DNA of 64,000 bases from Plasticicumulans lactativorans (GTDB lineage: Bacteria; Pseudomonadota; Gammaproteobacteria; Competibacterales; Competibacteraceae): assembly GCF_004341245.1 (NCBI RefSeq), contig NZ_SLWY01000002.1:124001-188000 (forward strand), in the 5' to 3' direction. Positions within the stretch are counted from its first letter, which is position 1. Each line of letters opens with the position of its first letter. The notes beneath the pieces are model-generated. The model was not told the origin of the DNA. It searched no databases and saw only the letters and a list, made by a program, of their open reading frames with translations. Below are positions 56,561 to 64,000 of the stretch, in pieces. Made by a program: the position numbers and the translations under genes.

Positions 56561-58175
56561 GCTCGCAGGCGACGCCCCGGCGCTGCTCGAAGTCGAGGAT
56601 CTCGCGGTCGAGTTCGGTCGCGACGGCGACTACCGTCGCGTGGTCGATGGCGTCGGTTTCCGGCTCGCGCGCGGTGAGCGGCTGGCGCTGGTGGGGGAGT
56701 CGGGCTCCGGCAAGTCGGTGACGGCGCTCGCCGTGCTCGGGCTGCTCGACCGCACGCTGGCGCGCCACCCGCGCGGCAGCGTCCGTTACCGGGGCGAGGA
56801 GCTGCTCGGGGCGCCACAGGGCACGCTGCGGCGCCTGCGCGGACGCGCGATCGGCACGATCTTCCAGGAGCCGATGAATGCGCTGAACCCGCTGCACACC
56901 ATCGGCCGGCAGATCGCCGAGCCGCTCGGCCTGCATCTGGGGCTCGACGGCCGTGCCGCCCGCATCCGCGCCGTCGAATGGCTGCAGCGGGTCGGCATCG
57001 CCGACCCCGAGCGCCGCTTCGACGCCTTTCCGCACCAGTTGTCGGGGGGGCAGCGGCAGCGCGCGATGATCGCGATGGCGCTGGCGTGCGGCCCCGAACT
57101 GCTGATCGCCGACGAGCCCACCACCGCGCTCGACGTCACGCTGCAGGTGCAGATCCTCGATCTGCTGGCGCAACTGCAGCGTGAACTGGGCATGGCGGTG
57201 CTGCTGATCAGCCACGACCTCAACCTGGTGCGGCGATTCGCCGAGCGGGTCTGCGTGATGCACGCCGGACGCGTGGTCGAGAGCGGGACGCTCGATGCGG
57301 TGTTCGGCGCGCCGCGCGAGGCGTACACGCGCGCGCTGGTGGCGGCCGAACCGACGCGGCTCGTCGCCGCGGTGCCGGCCACCGCGGCGACGCTGCTGGA
57401 GGCGCGCGGCATCGTCTGCACCTTCGCGTTGCGCCGCGGGCTGTTCGGACGCCGCGGCGGCGAGGTGCGTGCCGTCGACGGCGTCGACGTCGAACTGCGC
57501 GCCGGCGAGACGCTCGGCATCGTCGGCGAGTCCGGCTCGGGCAAGACGACGCTGGGGCTGTCGCTGCTGCGGCTGCAGGACTGCAGCGGATCGATCCGTT
57601 TCGACGGACGTGAACTCGCCGGCCTGCGCGAGCGCGCCGTGCGCCCGCTGCGCCGGCACATGCAGGTGGTGTTCCAGGACCCGTTCGCCGCGCTGTCGCC
57701 GCGCCTGACCGTCGAGCGGATCGTCGGCGAGGGCCTGCGCATCCACTGCCCGGCGCTGGACGCCGCGGCCCGGCGCGCGCGCATCGTCGCCGGTCTGCGC
57801 GAAGTCGGGCTGGATGAGGAGGCGCTGTGGCGCTACCCGCATGAGTTCTCCGGCGGGCAGCGCCAGCGCATCGCGATCGCGCGGGCGCTGGTGCTCGAAC
57901 CCCGCTTGCTGCTGCTCGACGAACCGACCAGCGCCCTCGACGCGACGGTGCAGAAGCAGGTGCTCGATCTGCTCAGCACGCTGCAGGCGCGCCACGGGAT
58001 GAGCTATCTGTTCATCAGCCACGACCTGCGCGTGATCCGCGCCCTGGCGCATCGCGTCCTCGTGATGCAGGCCGGCCGCGTGGTCGAGGCCGGCCCGGTC
58101 GAGGCCGTGTTCGAGGCGCCCGAGCACCCCTACACGCTCGCCCTGCTGCGGGCGGCACTGCTCGCCCGCCGCTAG
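56553..58175 (+). CDS. yejF: Peptide ABC transporter ATPase YejF (two fused ATPase domains)
   Basis: 540 residues from a GTG at 56553. Two complete ABC domains: Walker A GESGSGKS and signature LSGGQRQRAMI in the first, GESGSGKT and FSGGQRQRIAI in the second. It powers YejB-YejE. Last gene of the operon, ending 13 bp from the convergent mltD stop. Confidence 0.94.
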   Translation: MAELAGDAPALLEVEDLAVEFGRDGDYRRVVDGVGFRLARGERLALVGESGSGKSVTALAVLGLLDRTLARHPRGSVRYRGEELLGAPQGTLRRLRGRAIGTIFQEPMNALNPLHTIGRQIAEPLGLHLGLDGRAARIRAVEWLQRVGIADPERRFDAFPHQLSGGQRQRAMIAMALACGPELLIADEPTTALDVTLQVQILDLLAQLQRELGMAVLLISHDLNLVRRFAERVCVMHAGRVVESGTLDAVFGAPREAYTRALVAAEPTRLVAAVPATAATLLEARGIVCTFALRRGLFGRRGGEVRAVDGVDVELRAGETLGIVGESGSGKTTLGLSLLRLQDCSGSIRFDGRELAGLRERAVRPLRRHMQVVFQDPFAALSPRLTVERIVGEGLRIHCPALDAAARRARIVAGLREVGLDEEALWRYPHEFSGGQRQRIAIARALVLEPRLLLLDEPTSALDATVQKQVLDLLSTLQARHGMSYLFISHDLRVIRALAHRVLVMQAGRVVEAGPVEAVFEAPEHPYTLALLRAALLARR

Positions 58176-58188
58176 ACAGGGGCGGGGC

Positions 58189-59580
58189 TCAGCCTTGCGG
58201 CGGCGCCCCCGCGGGCGCATCGAGATAGACGAGCATCGTGCGTCCGGCCTCGAGCGGCTGCTCGGCACTGGTCGATTCGGAGAGGCCGTTCCAGCGGCGC
58301 AGGTCGTCGACCTGCACGCGGAACTGTTCGGACAGCGCCGCCAGCGAGTCACCCGGTTGCACCGGGTAGGAGACGGTCATCAGGCGGCTGATGCGCTCGC
58401 GCAGCGGCTGATCGGTGGCGAGGATGTCGGCATCGCGATCAGGCCTGGTGGTGGCCCCGGACGCACGCGCCACGGCCTTGCCGTCGACGGGCACCAGCAC
58501 CTCCTGCCCGGCATCGAGCTCGTTGCCGGCCTGGCGGTTGACGGCGACCAGCGCCGTCGCGCTGGTGTCGAAGCGTTCGGCGAGGCTCTCCGGGGTGTCG
58601 TCGGCATGCATCCGATAGCTGACCCAGCGCGCCGAGCGGGTCGCGGGCACGCGGCCGAGCTTCTGCTGCAGCGCGCGTGCGTTGTCGCGCGGCAGCAGCA
58701 GGGCCAGCGGCTGGTCGAGCTGGCGCGTGCCCGGGGTCAGGCCGGCGTTGAGTTCGTAGAAACGCGCGCTCGACAGACCCGCCGCTGCCGCTGCGAACGA
58801 CAGGTCGACCTGCGGGCCGATCTCCACGGAGGCCAGCTCCGTCACCTCGCCCTGCGACGCCAGTTTGACGCCGAACGCGTCCGGTTCGGCGATGATCTTC
58901 GATAAGGCGAGCAGGCGCGGCACGTATTCCTGCGTCACGCGTGGCAGTTCCAGATCCCAGAAAGCGGTGGATTTCCCCTGCCGGCGGTTGGCTTCGACCG
59001 CGCGCTGCACCGTGCGTGGCCCGGAATTGTAGGCGGCGAGGGTCAGCAGCCAGTCGCCTTCGAAGGTACGGTTGAGGGCCTGGAGGTAATCGAGAGCCGC
59101 CTCGGTGGAGGCCTTGACGTCCCGGCGGCCGTCGTAACCGGCGCTGCGCCGCAGGCCCAGATGATCCGCGGTGCCCGGCATGATCTGCCACAGCCCCGCC
59201 GCCTTGCCCGGCGATACCGCCTGCGGACGGTAGCCGCTTTCGAGCATCGGCAGCAGGGCGACTTCGGCCGGCATCCCGCGCGATTGCGCTTCGTCGAGGA
59301 CGAGGTCGAGGAACGGTGCGGCGCGTTCGGATACGGCATCCACGTGCCGGGCCCGCAACTGGCCGAGCTGGCGCTCCACGTCGGGATGGGCGGTGTCGCT
59401 GAAGCTCAAACCGCTGCGCAGGCGTTGCCAGAGCGCGTCGAGATTGTGGCGGCCGTTGCCGTCGATCGGGGTGGCGCCGGTGTATCGTTCGGCGTCGAGG
59501 CTGGGCTGCGTCTGCGCGCAGCCGGAAATGAAACAAGCAACCGCTATAGCGGCCGCGAGGCGGGGTCGCGTCATCGGCAT
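58189..59580 (-). CDS. mltD: Membrane-bound lytic murein transglycosylase D
   Basis: About 463 residues. A lipoprotein signal with lipobox FISGC; the SLT domain has its catalytic Glu in LPMLESGYRPQAVSPGKAAG. Two LysM domains that bind peptidoglycan (YRMHADDTPESLAERF, YPVQPGDSLAALSEQF) close the C-terminus. It cuts murein glycan strands from the outer-membrane side. ATGs at 59580 and 59574 both fit; AGGG lies before the first. Confidence 0.92.
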   Translation of the reverse strand: MPMTRPRLAAAIAVACFISGCAQTQPSLDAERYTGATPIDGNGRHNLDALWQRLRSGLSFSDTAHPDVERQLGQLRARHVDAVSERAAPFLDLVLDEAQSRGMPAEVALLPMLESGYRPQAVSPGKAAGLWQIMPGTADHLGLRRSAGYDGRRDVKASTEAALDYLQALNRTFEGDWLLTLAAYNSGPRTVQRAVEANRRQGKSTAFWDLELPRVTQEYVPRLLALSKIIAEPDAFGVKLASQGEVTELASVEIGPQVDLSFAAAAAGLSSARFYELNAGLTPGTRQLDQPLALLLPRDNARALQQKLGRVPATRSARWVSYRMHADDTPESLAERFDTSATALVAVNRQAGNELDAGQEVLVPVDGKAVARASGATTRPDRDADILATDQPLRERISRLMTVSYPVQPGDSLAALSEQFRVQVDDLRRWNGLSESTSAEQPLEAGRTMLVYLDAPAGAPPQG

Positions 59581-59727
59581 GGCCCTGGTAAGCGTGGTCG
59601 ACAAGCGCGTCAGCCGCATCGGAGGGCTGGCTGAGGCCTTATGTTAATTTCTGTGGCGCGACTGTAACGGCACGCGTGCGCAGTGACAAGGCCGGATGCA
59701 CCGGCGACACAGGGGTGGCGGAGTCGG

Positions 59728-60477
59728 ATGCGTAGCGAATGTGGGCCCGAATTCACCGCTCTCGGCGGCCTCGATGCGTGGTATCGGCAAGCGTTCGGCG
59801 GCCGTTTCGAAGCGGCCGAACGCGAGGCGCTGGCACAGGTGTTGCCGACGCTGTTCGGCTACCATGCCGTCTGCATCGACGTCTGTCCGGCCGTGGACTG
59901 GCTCGCTGCCAGCAGCATCCGTCATCGCTGCCGGCTCGGTCTGACCCGGACCGAGGTGACCACGCTGGTGCTGGCACCCGATGCCTGGCCGTTGCGCTCG
60001 GATAGCCTCGATCTGGTGGTCCTGCCCCATGTCCTCGAAAGTGTCGCGGCACCCGAGACCGTGGTCGCCGAGCTCGAACGTGTCTTGATCGCCGAGGGCC
60101 ACGCCGTGATCCTCGGCTTCAATCCCCTGTTCGACGGCGGATTGTGGCGTTTGCCAGGGGCCGCGGCCGGGACCTTGCCGGCAGGGGTGCGGCCGCTGGG
60201 GGTGGCGCTGGTGCGTGACTGGCTGCGTCGGCACGGCTTCGTCGTTGCGGTGCCGCGTTTCTACGGCCATTGGCCCTGGCGGGTCGAACACTGGCTCGGG
60301 CGCCACCCGCGTCTGGCGGCGGCCTGGCCGGCGCCGCTCGGTGCGTGCGGCTACCTGCTGCTGGCGAAGAAGCGGGTGTCCACGCTCACGCTGGTACGAC
60401 CGCGCTGGCGCTCGCGTCGCCGCTTGATCCCTGTCGCCGTCGAAGGCCGCTTGTTGGAATCGAAGAGGGCTAAATGA
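59728..60477 (+). CDS. Class I SAM-dependent methyltransferase (YafS-like)
   Basis: 249 residues from the ATG at 59728 with GGAG upstream; a GTG at 59683 is possible. Type 11 methyltransferase fold, with the motif IV-like region [20 protein letters not shown] and [20 protein letters not shown]. The glycine-rich motif I is unusually weak ([12 protein letters not shown]). Position upstream of rnhA matches yafS of enterics. Substrate unknown. Overlaps rnhA by 4 nt (ATGA). Confidence 0.8.
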   Translation: MRSECGPEFTALGGLDAWYRQAFGGRFEAAEREALAQVLPTLFGYHAVCIDVCPAVDWLAASSIRHRCRLGLTRTEVTTLVLAPDAWPLRSDSLDLVVLPHVLESVAAPETVVAELERVLIAEGHAVILGFNPLFDGGLWRLPGAAAGTLPAGVRPLGVALVRDWLRRHGFVVAVPRFYGHWPWRVEHWLGRHPRLAAAWPAPLGACGYLLLAKKRVSTLTLVRPRWRSRRRLIPVAVEGRLLESKRAK

Positions 60478-60953
60478 GTACACGGTTCGATGCCACCGTC
60501 ACCGACGGTGTGGCTACCGACACGCCCGTCGTCGTCTACACGGACGGTGCGTGCTCGGGTAACCCCGGCCCCGGTGGCTGGGCGGCGCTGCTGCGCTGGC
60601 GCGACCAGGAGCGCGAACTGACCGGCGCCGAGGCGCACACCACCAACAACATCATGGAGTTGCAGGCCGTGATCGCGGCGCTCGAAGCGTTGAAGCGGCC
60701 GAGCCGGATCAAGCTGCATACCGACAGCCGTTACGTGATGGACGGCATCACGCGCTGGATCCACGGCTGGAAGCGCAATGGCTGGAAGACCGCCGACCGC
60801 AAGCCGGTGAAGAACCTCGAACTCTGGCAGCGGCTCGATCGCGCGCGCGCACTCCATCACATCGAGTGGTGCTGGGTGCGCGGGCACAGCGGCGACCCCG
60901 ACAACGAGCGGGTCGATGCGCTCGCCCGTGCCGCCGTCGTGCGGGTGCCTTGA
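60474..60953 (+). CDS. rnhA: Ribonuclease HI
   Basis: 159 residues. It cuts RNA in RNA:DNA hybrids, removing R-loops and primers. The acidic active site is visible: Asp in [15 protein letters not shown], Glu in [10 protein letters not shown], Asp in [10 protein letters not shown], and the late Asp near [12 protein letters not shown]. dnaQ follows after 20 bp; the pairing is typical of gammaproteobacteria. Confidence 0.97.
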   Translation: MSTRFDATVTDGVATDTPVVVYTDGACSGNPGPGGWAALLRWRDQERELTGAEAHTTNNIMELQAVIAALEALKRPSRIKLHTDSRYVMDGITRWIHGWKRNGWKTADRKPVKNLELWQRLDRARALHHIEWCWVRGHSGDPDNERVDALARAAVVRVP

Positions 60954-60973
60954 TCCCCTTCTCCGGAGCCGTC

Positions 60974-61714
60974 ATGCGACAAATCGTCCTCGACACCGAA
61001 ACCACCGGCCTCGAAGCCGCGCAGGGCCATCGCATCATCGAGATCGGCTGCGTCGAACTCGACAACCGGCGCCCCACCGGCCGCACCTTCCACCACTACC
61101 TCAACCCCGAGCGCGAAATCGATGCCGGTGCCGTGGAGGTGCACGGCATCACCAGCGCCTTCCTGGCCGACAAGCCGCGCTTCGCGGACGTGGTCGACGA
61201 ACTGCTCGACTTCATCGGTGGCGCGGAACTCGTGATCCACAACGCGGCATTCGACGTCGGCTTCCTCGACTGCGAACTGGTGCGGGCCGGCGACCGCTAT
61301 GGTCGCGTGAGTGATCACTGCACCGTGCTCGACACGCTCGTGCTCGCCCGCACGCGCCACCCGGGCGCGCGGAATTCCCTCGACGCCTTGTGCAAGCGCT
61401 ACGGAGTCGACAACACCCGTCGCGAGTTCCATGGGGCCTTGCTCGATGCCCGCATCCTCGCCGACGTGTACCTGGCGATGACCGGTGGGCAAGTGGCGAT
61501 GAGCCTCGACGTGGAGCCCGTCGTCGTCGATGAGCCCGAGCAGCATCCCGAAGAGCCGCTGGCCCCTCTCAGCACCGATCGCCCGCCCTTGCGCATCGTT
61601 CATGCGAGCGCTGCCGAACTCGCGGCCCAGCAGTCGTTGCTTGCGCTCATCGACAAGGCCTGCGGCGGCGGTGCGCTCGCCCGCCAGCTCGATGGAGCCG
61701 CGGCGTCGGGCTGA
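60974..61714 (+). CDS. dnaQ: DNA polymerase III epsilon subunit (proofreading exonuclease)
   Basis: 246 residues (E. coli 243). Exo I DTETTGLEAAQGHRIIEIG, Exo II with HNAAFDVGFLDCEL, Exo III epsilon with HGALLDARILADVY. A Pro/Glu-rich linker and a C-terminal stretch that binds the polymerase alpha subunit follow. The ATG at 60974 has GGAG upstream. Confidence 0.96.
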   Translation: MRQIVLDTETTGLEAAQGHRIIEIGCVELDNRRPTGRTFHHYLNPEREIDAGAVEVHGITSAFLADKPRFADVVDELLDFIGGAELVIHNAAFDVGFLDCELVRAGDRYGRVSDHCTVLDTLVLARTRHPGARNSLDALCKRYGVDNTRREFHGALLDARILADVYLAMTGGQVAMSLDVEPVVVDEPEQHPEEPLAPLSTDRPPLRIVHASAAELAAQQSLLALIDKACGGGALARQLDGAAASG

Positions 61715-61919
61715 TGCGGTGTTGGCCGTGGCCCTTCTGCCCGCAGGGTAGTCACGGTTTTTTACAGCGCCGGCCGACATGTGCGTCTCGGACGCTGGTG
61801 TAAGCTCACGCCGGTCCGATCGGGCCGTTGAGAGTGTCGGCGTGATCTGGGCGCGGGTGAGCGTGGTGCGCGGGGATGGTCCCCACGGCGCTGGTGCCTG
61901 GGATCCTTGGGGTATCGGG
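61715..61919 (+). promoter_or_regulatory. 205-bp gap between dnaQ and the exopolysaccharide locus
   Basis: No gene is supported. TTTTTT at 61759-61764 follows a weak GC pairing (CTGC/GCAG), a possible dnaQ terminator. I looked for a sigma54 element, since PEP-CTERM loci often have one, and found none convincing. Confidence 0.3.
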
Positions 61920-63314
61920 ATGATTCGTCTGTTCAGACATTATGTGCCGCTTCCCTTGCTGATGCTGGCCTTGGTCGAAGCCTCGGTGTTCTTCTGGTCG
62001 ATTCCGCTCGGTAAGTTTGCTCGCAGCTGGAGTGAGGGTTGGCTCTTTTCCGTCGACGGCTTGTTTGGCAAGGCTTTCGTGTTCATGTTGGTGATGGTGT
62101 CCATCATGACCGCGATGGGCTTGTACGAGCGCAATTTCTGGGATGGCAAGGCCGACATGATGCTCCGCGTGGCGGTCGGCTTCCTGCTTGGCCTGTTCAC
62201 CATCACCCTCATTTATTACTTTTTTCCTGATCTCTACTTGGGGCGCGGCGAATTCGGCATCGCGTTCGCCGTGTCATTTCTTCTGGTGGCGCTGGCGCGC
62301 TACGGGTTCTTCCATCTTTCCGACTACGACATGCTGAAGCGTCGAGTATTGCTGCTGGGTTGCGGACGTCGTGCGCGCCAGATCGAGCAGCTCAGCAACG
62401 GCCGCGAAGGTAAGGGTTTCAAGATCATTGGTTTCGTACGCCTGAACGAGAGTGACGAGGTGGCTGTCGATGCCGATCGGTTGCTACCGGTGCGAGGGAC
62501 GCTGCGCGATCTGGCGGAAGCGCAACAGATCGACGAGATCGTCGTCGCCATGGAGGATCGCCGCCGCGGCTTCCCGGTCGATCAGATCCTCGACTGCAAG
62601 ATCAGCGGATTCGAAATAACCGATCTCTCCACCTTCTTCGAGCGGGAGACGGGGAAGATCCAGCTCGACTCCCTTCATCCCAGCGCCATGATCTTCTCCG
62701 ACGGTTTTCATCAGGCGGCCTTGAAAACTGTCAGCAAGCGTCTGATCGACGTCGTATCGAGTCTGCTGCTGTTGGGGCTGACCTGGCCGATCATGCTGGT
62801 CGCGGCCCTGGCGATCTGGATCGAGTCCGGTCGTCGGGGCCCCATTTTTTACCGCCAGACGCGTGTCGGTCGTCATGACCGCGTATTCGAGGTCATCAAA
62901 TTTCGCAGCATGCGCACCGATGCCGAGAAAGACGGTGTTGCCCAGTGGGCGCAGAAGAATGACAGTCGTGTCACCCGTGTCGGCGCATTCATTCGTAAGA
63001 CGCGGATCGATGAGTTACCTCAGTTGTTCAATGTGCTGCGTGGTGAGATGAGTTTCGTCGGGCCGCGCCCGGAGCGGCCACAATTCGTCGCAGAGTTGTC
63101 GCAGAGCATTCCTTACTACTCGATGCGTCATCGCGTGAATCCCGGCATTACCGGCTGGGCACAGATCTGCTATCCATACGGTGCTTCCGAGGAGGATGCG
63201 CGGGAGAAACTGCAGTATGATTTGTATTATATCAAAAACTATAGTGTCTTCCTTGACTTGATGGTGCTTTTGCAGACGGCCCATGTGATTCTTTGGGGGA
63301 AGGGTGCTCGCTGA
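61920..63314 (+). CDS. Exopolysaccharide sugar transferase, PEP-CTERM/EpsH1 system type
   Basis: 464 residues from the ATG at 61920. Five hydrophobic segments (VPLPLLMLALVEASVFFWSI at the start), a CoA-binding-like Rossmann part (RRVLLLGCGRRARQIEQLSN), then the bacterial sugar transferase domain (RLIDVVSSLLLLGLTWPIML, FEVIKFRSMRTDAE, NPGITGWAQI). It loads the first sugar-phosphate onto the lipid carrier undecaprenyl phosphate. This family starts exopolysaccharide loci linked to PEP-CTERM/exosortase sorting; the prsK gene that follows supports that. Confidence 0.92.
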   Translation: MIRLFRHYVPLPLLMLALVEASVFFWSIPLGKFARSWSEGWLFSVDGLFGKAFVFMLVMVSIMTAMGLYERNFWDGKADMMLRVAVGFLLGLFTITLIYYFFPDLYLGRGEFGIAFAVSFLLVALARYGFFHLSDYDMLKRRVLLLGCGRRARQIEQLSNGREGKGFKIIGFVRLNESDEVAVDADRLLPVRGTLRDLAEAQQIDEIVVAMEDRRRGFPVDQILDCKISGFEITDLSTFFERETGKIQLDSLHPSAMIFSDGFHQAALKTVSKRLIDVVSSLLLLGLTWPIMLVAALAIWIESGRRGPIFYRQTRVGRHDRVFEVIKFRSMRTDAEKDGVAQWAQKNDSRVTRVGAFIRKTRIDELPQLFNVLRGEMSFVGPRPERPQFVAELSQSIPYYSMRHRVNPGITGWAQICYPYGASEEDAREKLQYDLYYIKNYSVFLDLMVLLQTAHVILWGKGAR

Positions 63315-63332
63315 TTCTAAAGGATCTGCATC

Positions 63333-64000
63333 GTGTTCGATTACAACGACAACGCAGTTCCTTTGATGGGTGTCCTCGGTTACGGCACCGGTGCGGTGCT
63401 GTATGCGGTATTCGGTTTGTGGCTCCTGACCACGGCGCGCTCCGCACCGAAACGCTGGCTATTGTTGGCCATATTCGTGATGAGTGCCTGGTCGACCACG
63501 GCGGCGATGCTGGCGTGGGGGGTATCCGTAACGGCGGCTTATGTCTTTCTCGAGATTTGCCGAAGTCTGTTTTGGCTGCTCGCCCTGATCAGGTTGCTGC
63601 GTCCGCTGATCTACACGCAGCGTCGCCACGGTGGCGTGCTCGGAATTGCGCGTCCCATGGCTTATCTGCTGAGTGCCGCACTCGTAGGTGTCCAGTTCGC
63701 GCCCGTCGTGCTGCGCGAGACTTTCGGGATTTTGTTCACCGCTGATCTGACGATTTTCGGCCACCTGGGACTGGCCGTCGGCGGACTCGTGCTGGTGGAG
63801 CAGTTATTTCGCAACACCCGGCCGGAGCATCGCTGGGGAACGAAGTTCTTCTATCTCGGCATCGGGGTGCTGTTCGCGTTCGATTTCTTCCTGTACGCCG
63901 ATGCGTTGTTGTTCCGCCAACTGGATGCCCAGATGTGGGCGGCGCGTGGCTTCGTGGATGCGATGGCGGTGCCGTTGTTCGCCGTGGCGGCCCTGCGGAA
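63333..64000 (+). CDS. prsK: PEP-CTERM system histidine kinase PrsK (partial, 3' end outside window)
   Basis: Open from a GTG at 63333 (AAGGAT about 8 nt upstream) through 222 codons to the window edge. The visible part is the membrane region, with about six hydrophobic helices (GYGTGAVLYAVFGLWLLTTA, LLSAALVGVQFAPVVL). The signature LVEQLFRNTRPEHRWGTKFF and DFFLYADALLFRQLDAQMWA is that of PrsK. GAF and kinase domains should follow outside the window. PrsK with PrsR and sigma54 controls PEP-CTERM protein genes. It begins 18 bp after the sugar transferase gene. Confidence 0.88.
   Translation, partial: MFDYNDNAVPLMGVLGYGTGAVLYAVFGLWLLTTARSAPKRWLLLAIFVMSAWSTTAAMLAWGVSVTAAYVFLEICRSLFWLLALIRLLRPLIYTQRRHGGVLGIARPMAYLLSAALVGVQFAPVVLRETFGILFTADLTIFGHLGLAVGGLVLVEQLFRNTRPEHRWGTKFFYLGIGVLFAFDFFLYADALLFRQLDAQMWAARGFVDAMAVPLFAVAALR

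Overview
This is a high-G+C chromosomal window with dense coding, Shine-Dalgarno-led genes and no prophage, insertion sequence or CRISPR array. Gene content and order point to a gammaproteobacterium: rapA, the tig-clpP-clpX-lon-hupB-ppiD block, thrS-infC-rpmI-rplT-pheS-pheT-ihfA, a yafS-like methyltransferase with rnhA and dnaQ, and yejABEF. A two-subunit (class III) polyhydroxyalkanoate (PHA) synthase and a PEP-CTERM type exopolysaccharide locus suggest a PHA-storing, floc- or biofilm-forming bacterium of the Plasticicumulans/Competibacter kind. That placement is inference and was not tested by a search.

Layout. 1-10,106: acetate uptake and signalling on the minus strand. A partial cNMP/CBS protein, the acetate permease ActP with its DUF485 partner, a three-PAS hybrid kinase, an HD-GYP response regulator, and RapA. 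10,228-28,563: a carbon-storage region. A LysR regulator and a PAS-AAA-Fis sigma54 activator precede phaB, a GntP permease, a periplasmic binding protein and a large CoA-transferase. motA, motB and a membrane-anchored methyltransferase interrupt it. Then come phaA, phaR, a small phasin-like gene, phaC-phaE (minus strand), a BepA-like protease, a TusA-like protein and a Trp-rich phasin-like protein. 28,621-34,813: an omega-amidase, asnS, two tRNA-Asn, an aromatic aminotransferase and uvrB. 34,885-42,147: tRNA-Val, the thrS to ihfA translation operon, and tRNA-Pro. 42,679-51,701: tRNA-Leu, the tig-clpP-clpX-lon protein quality block, hupB, tRNA-Val and two tRNA-Asp, then ppiD. 51,781-61,714: fabI, yejABEF, mltD, a methyltransferase, rnhA and dnaQ. 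61,920-64,000: the start of a PEP-CTERM associated exopolysaccharide locus (sugar transferase, then truncated prsK).

How the parts work together. Acetate or other short acids enter through ActP and probably the GntP permease, become CoA esters through the CoA-transferase, and pass through PhaA, PhaB and PhaC-PhaE into PHA, whose granule coat is governed by PhaR. The DNA carries two candidate regulons that fit this. The sequence GTCCG-N6-CGGAC-N4-GTC lies upstream of -24/-12 (sigma54) elements at both phaB and the GntP operon, next to the gene for a sigma54 activator. TGC-N3-GCA (or N4) sites, resembling the motif known for PhaR, lie at the phasin, phaB, phaA and phaR upstream regions. These two linked circuits are the most interesting content of the window.
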